Positions 16,338 through 24,416 of a stretch of DNA of 29,035 bases are shown piece by piece. A model generated the notes under the pieces. That model ran no database searches, was not told the origin of the DNA, and worked only from the letters and a program-made list of their open reading frames with translations. Source of the stretch: CAG-917 sp028724485 (GTDB lineage: Bacteria; Bacillota; Clostridia; Christensenellales; CAG-917). Each line of letters starts with the position of its first letter. Positions within the stretch are counted from its first letter, which is position 1. The stretch spans positions 1-29,035 of the forward strand of contig JAQYCY010000073.1 in assembly GCA_028724485.1 (NCBI GenBank). Reading direction: 5' to 3'. The position numbers and the translations under genes were made by a program.

Positions 16338-16688
16338 ATGTCACTCAAAACGTCAAACAAATACGGGACAATCTCAATAACTGATGATGCAGTAGCCACT
16401 GTTTGTTCAAAAGCTGCCGCTGAGTGCTATGGGGTCGTGGAACTCGTTTCACGCCGTCTTTCCGACAACCTTAACAGGATTTGGGGAAGAGCTCAGTATG
16501 GCAAAGGAATAAAAATCGCTACGGTTGACAATCTGATGTTTATTGAGGTTTTTGTTATTTTGAAACTTGGCGTCAATATCGAAGCTGTTAAAGAATCGAT
16601 TAAAGAATGTATGATTTACACCGCGGAAACCTTTACGGGAATGCGAGTCAAGCATTGCGGCGTAAACGTAGTTGGCATAAGAGTTTAA
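16338..16688 (+). CDS. yloU: Asp23/Gls24 family protein, YloU-like
   Basis: Small Asp23/Gls24 family protein of 116 residues. The pattern TSNKYGTISITDDAVATVCSKAAAECYGVVEL, then a central GIKIATVDNLMFIEVFVILKLGVNI strand pair and the terminal VNVVGIRV, is typical. Relatives associate with the cell envelope or support membrane and stress physiology, but the biochemical role of YloU is unknown. I chose ATG 16338 because the longer reading starts inside the promoter. yloV follows after 24 nt, the standard Firmicute pairing. Confidence 0.9.
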   Translation: MSLKTSNKYGTISITDDAVATVCSKAAAECYGVVELVSRRLSDNLNRIWGRAQYGKGIKIATVDNLMFIEVFVILKLGVNIEAVKESIKECMIYTAETFTGMRVKHCGVNVVGIRV

Positions 16689-16712
16689 TTCAAAAAAGGA
16701 CGCGTTATATAT

Positions 16713-18359
16713 ATGCAAACTATAAAAAGCATTGACTTTAAAAATATGGTTGAGGGCGGCACGAAATCGCTTGACCTTAATCGTACGAAAATAGACGAAC
16801 TCAACGTTTTCCCCGTTCCCGACGGCGATACGGGAACGAATATGTCGCTCACTATCAACTCGGCATTGAGAGGAATAAACGAATGTGAGTCTGAATCTCT
16901 TTCCGAACTTGCGCTTGCGTTTTCAAAAGGCGCGCTTAGAGGTGCAAGAGGAAATTCAGGCGTTATTACTTCGCAAATTATGAAAGGATTTGCGGTTGCG
17001 CTTAAAGACAAAGAAGAAATGACGGCAAGAGATTTTGCCGAAAGTATGCGTGAAGGGACGGAAATTGCATACGGCGCAGTTTCCGTTCCTAAAGAAGGCA
17101 CTATACTTACCGTAATCAGAGTTATGGCTGAAACAGCTATTTCTATCACTAAAAAGAATAAAAACCTTGAAATAGAAGACTTTTTAAATCAAGTTATCGC
17201 ATCGGGTGAGGATATTCTCGGAAAAACTCCCGAAATGCTGCCTGTTCTCAAAAAAGCAGGCGTTGTAGATGCCGGCGGAAAAGGGCTTTTGACCATTTTT
17301 TACGGCTTCTTGCACGCATTGACCGGTGTTGAAATTACCGCCGACGTCGTTCAGGACGGAACTCCAAACGCCGTTCAAAAAGTTGACGATGATTTCTTTG
17401 ACAACGACTATGAAAATATTACGTTTGCTTATTGCACGGAGTATTTCATTACCAATATAAACAGCAAAACTACGCTTTCGGATATTGACGTATTAAGAGA
17501 TTCTCTTATGGGAATCGGCGACTGCGTACTCGTTATCGGCGACCTTGACCTTATCAAAGTCCACGTTCATACCAATACGCCTGATAAAGCGTTGAAATAT
17601 GCGTTAAGACTCGGCGAACTTGACAGCTTAAAAATCGAAAATATGCTTCAACAACACCGCAAAATCGTTGCGGCTCGCGAAGCCGAAAAACCGAAAGATA
17701 AGAAAGAAATCGGCGTAGTTGCAATTTGCGCAGGCAAAGGACTTGCCGATATCTTCAAGGACGTAGGTTGCGACCTTGTTGTCGAGGGCGGACAAACTAT
17801 GAATCCGAGCGTTTATGATATTCTTAACGCTATAAATTCGGTAAATGCAAAGCACGTTTTCGTTTTGCCTAACAATGGAAATATTATTCTTGCGGCGCAA
17901 CAGGCAAAAGAGCTTGCCGACGTTACTGTAAGCGTCATTCCTACAAAATTCGTTCCGGAAGGTTTTTCGGCAATGTTTGCTTTTGATCCAAACGCAAGCG
18001 TTGAAGATAACGAAAAGAATATGAACGAAGCGTTAAAGTCGGTTAAATCCGCCGAAGTTACTCACGCAGTCAGAAACACGAGAATGAACGGATTTTCCAT
18101 TAAAGACGGCGATATTATCGGTATTTCGGACAAAAACGTCATTGCTTGCGGCGGCGATATCGATACTGTCGTTTCGCAAACCATAAATGCTGCAAAAACC
18201 GACGAAACGGAAATGGTTACGCTTTATTACGGAGAAAAAGTTACCGAAGACGAAGCCAACGAGCTTGTCGAAAAACTCGGCAAAGAATTTTCCGATATGG
18301 AGTTTGCCGTATATTATGGCGGTCAACCTCATTATTTCTATATGATTTCGCTCGAATAG
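16713..18359 (+). CDS. fakA: DAK2-domain protein YloV, FakA-like fatty acid kinase
   Basis: Likely ATP-binding subunit of fatty acid kinase, which phosphorylates fatty acids presented by a FakB (DegV-type) protein for phospholipid synthesis. The N-terminal DhaL domain (about 1-205) has the Mg-ATP motif NVFPVPDGDTGTN (31-43) with Asp37 and Asp39. The middle domain keeps Cys241, His284 and His286 (YCTEYF and KVHVHTN), matching the zinc ligands C240, H282 and H284 I recall for S. aureus FakA. The C-terminal domain runs from about 330 to 548. The 548-residue length is normal. No FakB gene is in the window. recG starts 1 nt after its stop. Confidence 0.9.
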   Translation: MQTIKSIDFKNMVEGGTKSLDLNRTKIDELNVFPVPDGDTGTNMSLTINSALRGINECESESLSELALAFSKGALRGARGNSGVITSQIMKGFAVALKDKEEMTARDFAESMREGTEIAYGAVSVPKEGTILTVIRVMAETAISITKKNKNLEIEDFLNQVIASGEDILGKTPEMLPVLKKAGVVDAGGKGLLTIFYGFLHALTGVEITADVVQDGTPNAVQKVDDDFFDNDYENITFAYCTEYFITNINSKTTLSDIDVLRDSLMGIGDCVLVIGDLDLIKVHVHTNTPDKALKYALRLGELDSLKIENMLQQHRKIVAAREAEKPKDKKEIGVVAICAGKGLADIFKDVGCDLVVEGGQTMNPSVYDILNAINSVNAKHVFVLPNNGNIILAAQQAKELADVTVSVIPTKFVPEGFSAMFAFDPNASVEDNEKNMNEALKSVKSAEVTHAVRNTRMNGFSIKDGDIIGISDKNVIACGGDIDTVVSQTINAAKTDETEMVTLYYGEKVTEDEANELVEKLGKEFSDMEFAVYYGGQPHYFYMISLE

Positions 18360-18360
18360 A

Positions 18361-20319
18361 ATGACGGCGCTCGAAGAAATTAAAGGTATCGGTCCTGCGA
18401 CCGTCAAAAAACTGAATTCTCTCGGTATTTTTTCGGTGAACCAACTTTTGTTTACTTTGCCGACGAGTTATATCGATTTTAAATCTCCTATCTCGCTCAA
18501 ACAGTCGAGAGTGGGAGATTTTTGTTTGTTCAAAGGCGTTGTTCTCGATTTAAACGAATATAATTTTAAACGTAAAAATTTTAGTCTGAAAATCGATTCT
18601 GCAGGTTATACGATTATGATTTATTTTTTTAATCAACCATATTTGCAAGACAGATTTGAAATTGGAAAAGAATATCTTTTTTACGGAAAAATATCTTCGA
18701 ACGAACGCTACGGACGAATAATTTCTAATCCCGATTTCGAAGACTTTGGCAATGTGAAAAAATTAAAGGGAATTAAGCCTATATATCCGTTAAAAGGGAT
18801 AATCGGTCAAGTAGCATTTTATAAAATCATTGCCGAAGCTTTAAAAGTAGCGGACATATCGTCGGTTTCCGATTGTATAACTTCGCCGCTTTTTGCCGCT
18901 GTCAAATCCGCGCACAATCCGACTTCGATCGACGATGCGTTAAACGCAAGAAAGCGAATTGCCTGCGAAGAATTGTTAAAGCAAGTTTTATCGTTTAAAC
19001 TTTTAAAAGAAGAGAGTTTTAAAACGCATAAATATTCGGAGATTTTCGAGCTTCCGAAATTCGGTTTCGATTTAAGTGAAAGTCAGCAAAGAGCAGTTCT
19101 TGAAATTACAAACGATATGCGCTCCGAAAAACCTATGAACAGAATACTTGTAGGTGACGTCGGAAGCGGAAAAACCGCCGTAGCCTTTTCGGCTATAAAG
19201 CTATGCGCGGATTCGGGCGGTAGCGCAGTCATGCTTGCGCCTACGACTATTCTTGCTAAGCAACATTATGAAAAATACAAATCAATCGGAAATAATTGCG
19301 CGTTTGTGTGCGGTGAAACGCCTGCCGCCGAAAAAGAAAAAATAAAATCCGATTTCAAACAAGGCATTGTTAAGGTTTTGTTTGGAACGCACACCGTTTT
19401 GAACGATGACTTTTATAGCGACGATTTGTGGCTTGCGATTGTCGACGAACAACAGCGGTTCGGCGTTGAACAAAAAGATAAAATCATCTCCAAAAATCCG
19501 TGTGTCGACGTTTTAAGTATGACGGCAACGCCTATTCCAAGAACTGTGGCTTTGATATTCGACGATGAAATTGCGGTGAGTAAAATCGAAAAGCACAGCG
19601 AAAATAACGTCAAAACGTTTATAGTTTTGCAGGACAAAATAGACGCTATGTTCGAGTATATACATAAGCAATGTCAAAGTGGGAAGCAAGCGTTTATCGT
19701 ATGTCCGAAAGTTTACGATATGGAATATCTTGAGGTGTATTCGGTTGAAAAAATCGCCAAAAAGCTGCATGAGAAGTTTTCCGACGTCGGATTTGAAATT
19801 GTATTCGGAAAAATTTCGGCGGCAAAAAAGTCGGAAGCGCTGGAAAGGTTTAAAAACAAACAATCGGCAGTCGTTTTTGCTACTTCCGTTATCGAAGTCG
19901 GCGTAGACGTGCCGTCCGCTTCGATTATGGCAATTATGAATGCCGAAAATTTCGGTATTTCGACTTTACATCAAATGCGTGGCAGAGTAGGCCGTGACGG
20001 AAATGCCGCAGAATGTTATTTGTGCGTCGGCTCGGATGCGGGTGAGAACGCAATAAAAAGACTTAAAACAGTTCAAAACATAAACGACGGGTTCAAACTT
20101 GCCGAACAAGATTTTGAAACAAGGGGTGGTGGCGACTATCTCGGAATTAGACAAAGCGGCAAAGCAAGCGGAAAATTCGATTCTTTGTTTGATAAAGAGT
20201 GCTTTATCGATGCAAAAAGAATTGTTAGCGAACTTTTAAACATATATGACAAAAAGACTTTGCTTGCTTTTTTAGAAAATGATTGCCTTAAAAACGTCGA
20301 AAACGTTTCAAAAATCTAA
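18361..20319 (+). CDS. recG: ATP-dependent DNA helicase RecG
   Basis: Branched-DNA translocase that regresses stalled forks and processes Holliday junctions. The N-terminal wedge/OB region begins EEIKGIGPATVKKL. The helicase core has Walker A GDVGSGKT (265-272), DEQQ (362-365; usually DEQH), SMTATPIPRT, VIEVGVDVP and HQMRGRVGR. At 652 residues it is slightly shorter than the usual 680 or so. Translation is probably coupled to yloV. In Bacillus sdaAB-sdaAA lie between yloV and recG, and fapR-plsX follow; here those are absent and OLE RNA comes next. No clear terminator separates recG from the OLE promoter. Confidence 0.97.
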   Translation: MTALEEIKGIGPATVKKLNSLGIFSVNQLLFTLPTSYIDFKSPISLKQSRVGDFCLFKGVVLDLNEYNFKRKNFSLKIDSAGYTIMIYFFNQPYLQDRFEIGKEYLFYGKISSNERYGRIISNPDFEDFGNVKKLKGIKPIYPLKGIIGQVAFYKIIAEALKVADISSVSDCITSPLFAAVKSAHNPTSIDDALNARKRIACEELLKQVLSFKLLKEESFKTHKYSEIFELPKFGFDLSESQQRAVLEITNDMRSEKPMNRILVGDVGSGKTAVAFSAIKLCADSGGSAVMLAPTTILAKQHYEKYKSIGNNCAFVCGETPAAEKEKIKSDFKQGIVKVLFGTHTVLNDDFYSDDLWLAIVDEQQRFGVEQKDKIISKNPCVDVLSMTATPIPRTVALIFDDEIAVSKIEKHSENNVKTFIVLQDKIDAMFEYIHKQCQSGKQAFIVCPKVYDMEYLEVYSVEKIAKKLHEKFSDVGFEIVFGKISAAKKSEALERFKNKQSAVVFATSVIEVGVDVPSASIMAIMNAENFGISTLHQMRGRVGRDGNAAECYLCVGSDAGENAIKRLKTVQNINDGFKLAEQDFETRGGGDYLGIRQSGKASGKFDSLFDKECFIDAKRIVSELLNIYDKKTLLAFLENDCLKNVENVSKI

Positions 20320-20405
20320 TTTAAAGATTTCTATAGAATAAAAGACGCCTGACAAAGTATAATATAACTATATTTATATATTATCTTTTTTGACATATGC
20401 TCGTC

Positions 20406-20433
20406 TTGACAATTTGTTAAAAAACAATATAAT
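20406..20433 (+). promoter_or_regulatory. Consensus sigma-A promoter for the OLE RNA
   Basis: TTGACA (20406-20411), 16-nt spacer, TATAAT (20428-20433): both hexamers match the consensus exactly. The expected start near 20440 lies at the 5' arm of the RNA closing helix (20445). This is the strongest-looking promoter in the window. Confidence 0.88.
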
Positions 20434-20444
20434 TATATATAATT

Positions 20445-21035
20445 GAGAACGGTGGTGCAGTATTCTAGTCAGGCTTCGCCGTCCGAAGGCGGGGGTAAAA
20501 TATCGCCGACGGGCATATCGATGAAGTTTTTGGTGATGGCTTTGATTGCCCAAATCAGGGCTGTTGCTGAGAGTTAAGATTTTTGGGCGTCTTGCAACGG
20601 CATGCAAGTCGCGACCCAATTTTCGTGGAGACCCGTTTTGGTAGCTCTTACTACTGAACGGAGTGAAACCTGCTATGCGGTGTTGATTGTTGATACGCTG
20701 TGTACAGTGTAGCCTGCCTTGCGTGAAATATTCGGATTTGGGAACTACGTTTGTGACGGGTAGGCCACCTAACGCAAACGATTGCCCGATGAAATTTATT
20801 TTGCAAAAGAGGCTAAGGGCGGAGGTTGTCTGCAAAGGAAAACTTCTAGACTGTTTGTGAAAAAATCTCTTGGGGATTATAGTGCGCTCTCAGTGGCTAT
20901 CCGGTAGCGTTAAAGGCGACTTAACGATTCGCGGTGTGATAGGAAACTTCTTTTTCGGCGACGGAAAGTTTCTGCGAAAGGGAAAACCCACCGGACCTAT
21001 GACGCAAGGTTTACTCGTGAGGTTACCACCGTCTC
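20445..21035 (+). ncRNA. ole: OLE RNA (ornate, large, extremophilic RNA)
   Basis: A non-coding block of about 590 nt with stem-rich sequence. Its ends pair: 20445-20456 with 21025-21035, 11 bp with one bulged A, closing the whole RNA. Internal helices include 20543-20547 with 20553-20557; a long one from 20583-20596 to 20603-20619; 20719-20724 with 20772-20777; and 20943-20949 with 20966-20972. OLE RNA is known as a roughly 600-nt structured RNA encoded just before oapA in a dxs-tlyA-argR-recN neighbourhood. It binds OapA at the membrane and, in Bacillus halodurans, affects tolerance of cold, alcohol and Mg2+. Length, architecture, promoter and neighbours all agree. A T7 tract (21038-21044) follows. 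Identification is by context and structure, not by covariance search. Confidence 0.9.
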
Positions 21036-21053
21036 TATTTTTTTGAGGATTTT

Positions 21054-21941
21054 ATGTCTGACGATTTATCGAAACAACCGAATAATTCCGACGTTTCGGA
21101 CGCGCTGTCACCGACTTTGACTGAAAACATTCAAGCAAAAACAGTGTCGGACAAGCAAAATGAAAATGCGCCTTGCAATGACTTTGACGTGCATTGCATA
21201 GACTCGCTTTTGCCGAGCGATTTCTCCGATGCGGAAATTATGAACCGATCAAATAATGCAAAAGATAAAACGAACGACGTTTTAAATAGCAAATCGGAAA
21301 CTTCCGAGTTACCTATTGACGATAATTCGGAAAAGAAACATAAAAAGAAAAATAAAAAAGATTCGGATGATGACGAAGCTAAGCCTAAAAAACGCAAAAA
21401 GCGTAATTTGTGGTGGCTGAAAATATCCATTATTTCGTTTGTTCTTGCGGCTTTTTTTAGTTTTATAAGCGACTTGACGTCATCGTTCGGCAATTTAGTC
21501 GTTATTTTGCTTTTGCTTGTGTTTTTGATACTCGGAAGTATACTTTTTGACGGAATCGGTGTTGCCGTTACGTCTTGCGACCTTGCGCCGCTTCTTAGTA
21601 TGTCGTCAAGAAAAGTATACGGTGCAAAAACCGCAGTCAGACTTGTTAAGAACGCCGAAAAAGTTTCAAATATTTGTAACGACGTTATCGGTGACATATA
21701 CGGCATTATTTCGGGCGGTTGCTCGATTGTTATAGTGCTTGAAATCATGAAGATTTTGCCGACCGTAAGTCAGCAGATTATAACGATATTATTGTCAAGT
21801 TTAGTCGCCGCACTTACTATCGGCGGCAAAGCGATACTTAAAGAAGTAGCAATTAAAAACAGTAAGGAACTTGTCATGTTCGTGGCAAAATTCCTTGCGA
21901 TCTTCTCAAAAGAAGAAAGGAAAATTAAAAAGAAAAAATGA
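21054..21941 (+). CDS. oapA: OLE-associated membrane protein OapA
   Basis: Partner protein that anchors OLE RNA at the membrane. The 295 residues split in two. Residues 1-93 are polar, acidic and likely disordered; 94-118 is a Lys/Arg-rich cluster (KKHKKKNKK and KPKKRKKR). The conserved part has hydrophobic segments at about 121-139, 146-165, 215-231 and 238-257. The family-like stretch ASRKV-type motif (SSRKVYGAKTAVRLVKNAEKV) leads to CNDVIGDIYGIISG, with the D-x3-D pair Asp210/Asp214; a D-x3-D motif is essential in Bacillus OapA. The C-terminus is again basic. Described OapA proteins are, as I recall, near 180-200 residues, so the N-terminal extension is unusual. GAGGA precedes the ATG; the stop overlaps dxs by 4 nt. 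Confidence 0.88.
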   Translation: MSDDLSKQPNNSDVSDALSPTLTENIQAKTVSDKQNENAPCNDFDVHCIDSLLPSDFSDAEIMNRSNNAKDKTNDVLNSKSETSELPIDDNSEKKHKKKNKKDSDDDEAKPKKRKKRNLWWLKISIISFVLAAFFSFISDLTSSFGNLVVILLLLVFLILGSILFDGIGVAVTSCDLAPLLSMSSRKVYGAKTAVRLVKNAEKVSNICNDVIGDIYGIISGGCSIVIVLEIMKILPTVSQQIITILLSSLVAALTIGGKAILKEVAIKNSKELVMFVAKFLAIFSKEERKIKKKK

Positions 21942-23551
21942 ACACAAACGTTGCAGAAATCAAAAATTTAACAAATGAGCAACTTATGACTTTGGCGGAT
22001 GAAATTCGCGCCGAAATTTTGGATTCCGTAAAAAGAAACGGCGGACATCTTGCTTCTAATCTCGGTGTGGTGGAACTTATGATTGCTATTCACCACGTTT
22101 TCGATACGCCGAATGACAAAGTTATTTTTGACGTCGGACATCAATGTTATGCGCATAAAATTTTGACCGGAAGACTTGAAGGATTTAAAAACTTGCGTCA
22201 CTCGAACGGCGTTTCGGGTTTTCCTAAATCACAAGAGAGTAGATTCGATACGTTCAACACGGGACACGCCAGCACGGCCGTTTCTCTTGCTTGCGGTTTG
22301 ATGAGAGCAAGACGTCATAACGGCGAAAATTTTAAAATTATTCCTATCGTCGGCGACGGCGCTTTTTGCGGTGGTGAAACTTTTGAAGCGTTAAACGACC
22401 TTGCGTGTATTGAAGGACAATGCCTTATCATATTAAATGACAATGATATGACGATTTCAAAAACGGAAGGCGAAGTTGTCAGGTCGGAAGACAACCTTGC
22501 AAGTTTTTTAACCTCTGTCGGTATAAGATATTTAGGCAGCGTAGACGGACATGATTTGCCTGAACTTATAAGACAACTCGAATACGCAAAAAGCTGCGAT
22601 GGACATTATCTTTTGAGGGTAGTGACGACAAAAGGAAAAGGCGACGAAAACGCAATTTCCGACGCTGAGAAATATCACAGCGTTTCGGCAGGCGGTGTTA
22701 AGTCTTTCGGAAACGTCGTGGGAGAAAAACTTGTCAGTATGGCGCTTGCGGACAACAAAATAGTTGCAGTTACGGCGGCTATGACGGGCGCAGTAGGGCT
22801 TTCGAGCTTCAAGAGAAGTTTCCCTGACAGATTGTTTGACGTCGGAATTGCCGAAGGTCATGCCGTTTCTATGGCGGCAGGTCTTGCAAAGGGGGGCTTA
22901 AAACCGTTTGTCGCGATATATTCGTCGTTTTTACAACGCGGTTACGACCAAATTTTGCAAGACGTTGCATTACAAAATCTTCCTGTTAAGTTTCTTATCG
23001 ACAGAAGCGGTTTTGTCGACGGCGACGGCGATACTCATCAGGGAATTTACGACATAGATTATCTTCTTCCGATGCCTAATTTGACCGTTTTATCGCCTGC
23101 CGACGAAACGGAACTTAGAAGAGCTATGGATTTAGCGTTAAAAATCAACGGACCTGTCGCAATCAGATACACAAAATACGATTTTGAACAAGATTTTACG
23201 GTGAACTGTGAACACGCTCACGTCGATATTGTTTGCACGAGCAACGTTATGCTCAGACTTGGCAAGACAGTCGCAAAAATGCTCGGCGAAATCGGAATTT
23301 TGGCATCGGTTAAAAACGCATTCAATCTTAGCCGTAACGTTGTATCGAAAGCGAAACTTATCGTTATATTGGAAGACAGCAACTTCGGCGGCTATTACAA
23401 ATCTATTGCGGCAATCAACGACAAAGTTATGGGTTATTTTGTTACAAAACCGAATTTTATACAAGCCGATCTCGATGAAATCGTCAAAGCCAATTTTGAC
23501 GTCAATAAAATTGTCGATGAAATAAGAACTAAGATTTATGAGATTAGATAG
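21938..23551 (+). CDS. dxs: 1-deoxy-D-xylulose-5-phosphate synthase, compact form
   Basis: ThDP enzyme joining pyruvate and glyceraldehyde 3-phosphate, the first step of MEP isoprenoid synthesis. The ThDP motif GDG (139-141) leads to LNDNDMTIS; Glu306 (GIAEGHAVS) and His367 (GDTHQGIYD) match E. coli E370 and H431. At 537 residues it is well below the usual 620 or so. About 50 residues are missing between NDNDMTIS and SVDGHD, where other Dxs proteins have a long flexible stretch, and the C-terminal domain is trimmed. The catalytic residues are intact, so it is probably active. Coupled to oapA by an ATGA overlap and to tlyA by 14 nt. Confidence 0.94.
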   Translation: MNTNVAEIKNLTNEQLMTLADEIRAEILDSVKRNGGHLASNLGVVELMIAIHHVFDTPNDKVIFDVGHQCYAHKILTGRLEGFKNLRHSNGVSGFPKSQESRFDTFNTGHASTAVSLACGLMRARRHNGENFKIIPIVGDGAFCGGETFEALNDLACIEGQCLIILNDNDMTISKTEGEVVRSEDNLASFLTSVGIRYLGSVDGHDLPELIRQLEYAKSCDGHYLLRVVTTKGKGDENAISDAEKYHSVSAGGVKSFGNVVGEKLVSMALADNKIVAVTAAMTGAVGLSSFKRSFPDRLFDVGIAEGHAVSMAAGLAKGGLKPFVAIYSSFLQRGYDQILQDVALQNLPVKFLIDRSGFVDGDGDTHQGIYDIDYLLPMPNLTVLSPADETELRRAMDLALKINGPVAIRYTKYDFEQDFTVNCEHAHVDIVCTSNVMLRLGKTVAKMLGEIGILASVKNAFNLSRNVVSKAKLIVILEDSNFGGYYKSIAAINDKVMGYFVTKPNFIQADLDEIVKANFDVNKIVDEIRTKIYEIR

Positions 23552-24260
23552 TTTTCTTTCTGCAAAATCGGATGTTAAATCTCGTACATACGCAAGCCGT
23601 CTTATAAAAGACGGCTTAGTTTTGTTAAACGGAAAAATTTGTCTTACGCCATCAAAAGAAGTCGATGAAAATGCTGAAATTGAAATTTTAAAAGCAGATT
23701 CATTTGCGTCGTTTGGCGGTGAAAAACTTCAAAAAGCTATCGATTGTTTTAAAATCGACGTTCAAGGACTAAGTTGCATCGATATAGGATGTTCAAACGG
23801 CGGTTTTACCGATTGTTTGTTAAGACACGGCGCAAAAAGGGTGGTCGCAGTCGACGTGGGCGAATGCGCTTTGCCCAAAAACATATTGGACGATGAAAGG
23901 ATAGAGTTTTTAAAATTCAATGCAAGAAACTTAAACGAACAAGTTGTGGACAGATGCGATTTTGTCTGCTTGGATTGCAGTTTTATTTCGCTTAACCTTT
24001 TACTCGATGCGGTTTATTCCGTATTGAAATTCGACGGACGAGCGGTTTTGCTTGTCAAACCGCAATTCGAAGTAGGTAAGAAATCATTAAACAAAAAGGG
24101 GATAGTAACCGATAAAAAGGCAGAAAAAAATGCGATAGACGAAATTAAGCGACACGCACAATCGATAGGCTTTGAAATTATCGGTTTTACCGAAGCGCCG
24201 AAAAAAGAAGCCGATAAAAATCAAGAATATTTGTTGTATTTAAAAAAGCAGTCTGAATGA
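23538..24260 (+). CDS. tlyA: TlyA family rRNA 2'-O-methyltransferase
   Basis: S4 domain (about 1-60, MRLDSFLSAKSDVKSRTYASRLIKDG... in part) fused to an FtsJ/RrmJ-type methyltransferase; TlyA relatives 2'-O-methylate rRNA, and some were earlier called hemolysins. SAM motif CIDIGCSNGGFTD and catalytic-type Lys and Asp positions (GGEKLQKAI, CLDCSFISL, LVKPQFEVG) are visible. The usual S-R-G-G-x-K reads S-F-G-G-E-K, and the motif DVGYGQL is replaced by DVGECAL. At 240 residues it is about 30 shorter than typical. It starts inside dxs. Substrate specificity cannot be read from sequence. YqxC is the Bacillus name. Confidence 0.9.
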   Translation: MRLDSFLSAKSDVKSRTYASRLIKDGLVLLNGKICLTPSKEVDENAEIEILKADSFASFGGEKLQKAIDCFKIDVQGLSCIDIGCSNGGFTDCLLRHGAKRVVAVDVGECALPKNILDDERIEFLKFNARNLNEQVVDRCDFVCLDCSFISLNLLLDAVYSVLKFDGRAVLLVKPQFEVGKKSLNKKGIVTDKKAEKNAIDEIKRHAQSIGFEIIGFTEAPKKEADKNQEYLLYLKKQSE

Positions 24261-24279
24261 TTTTCAAGCTGCTTTTTTT
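24242..24279 (+). terminator. Intrinsic terminator overlapping the end of tlyA
   Basis: A 10-bp stem AAAAAAGCAG (24242-24251) with CTGCTTTTTT (24269-24278), an inner TGAA/TTCA pairing (24254-24257 with 24263-24266), and a seven-T run. The tlyA stop lies in the loop. It closes the OLE-oapA-dxs-tlyA unit. Confidence 0.8.
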
Positions 24280-24416
24280 AAATGTTTTATAAGGGTTATA
24301 TCTTTATAAACCTTAATTTATAAACTTCAATTTATAATGTTTACATTTAATAAGACTATTTAACAAGCCGATTTAAATTAGCATATTTGAATTTGCCAAA
24401 TCATAATTTTTGCCGA

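Noticed and set aside
20374..20835. A 153-codon minus-strand frame.
   Set aside because: It runs antisense through OLE RNA, has no SD site and gives a sequence of no family character. Structured RNA genes often leave long chance frames.
21131..21748. A 205-codon minus-strand frame under oapA.
   Set aside because: Shadow of the Lys/Asp/Ser-rich oapA coding strand; no start signal and no family features.
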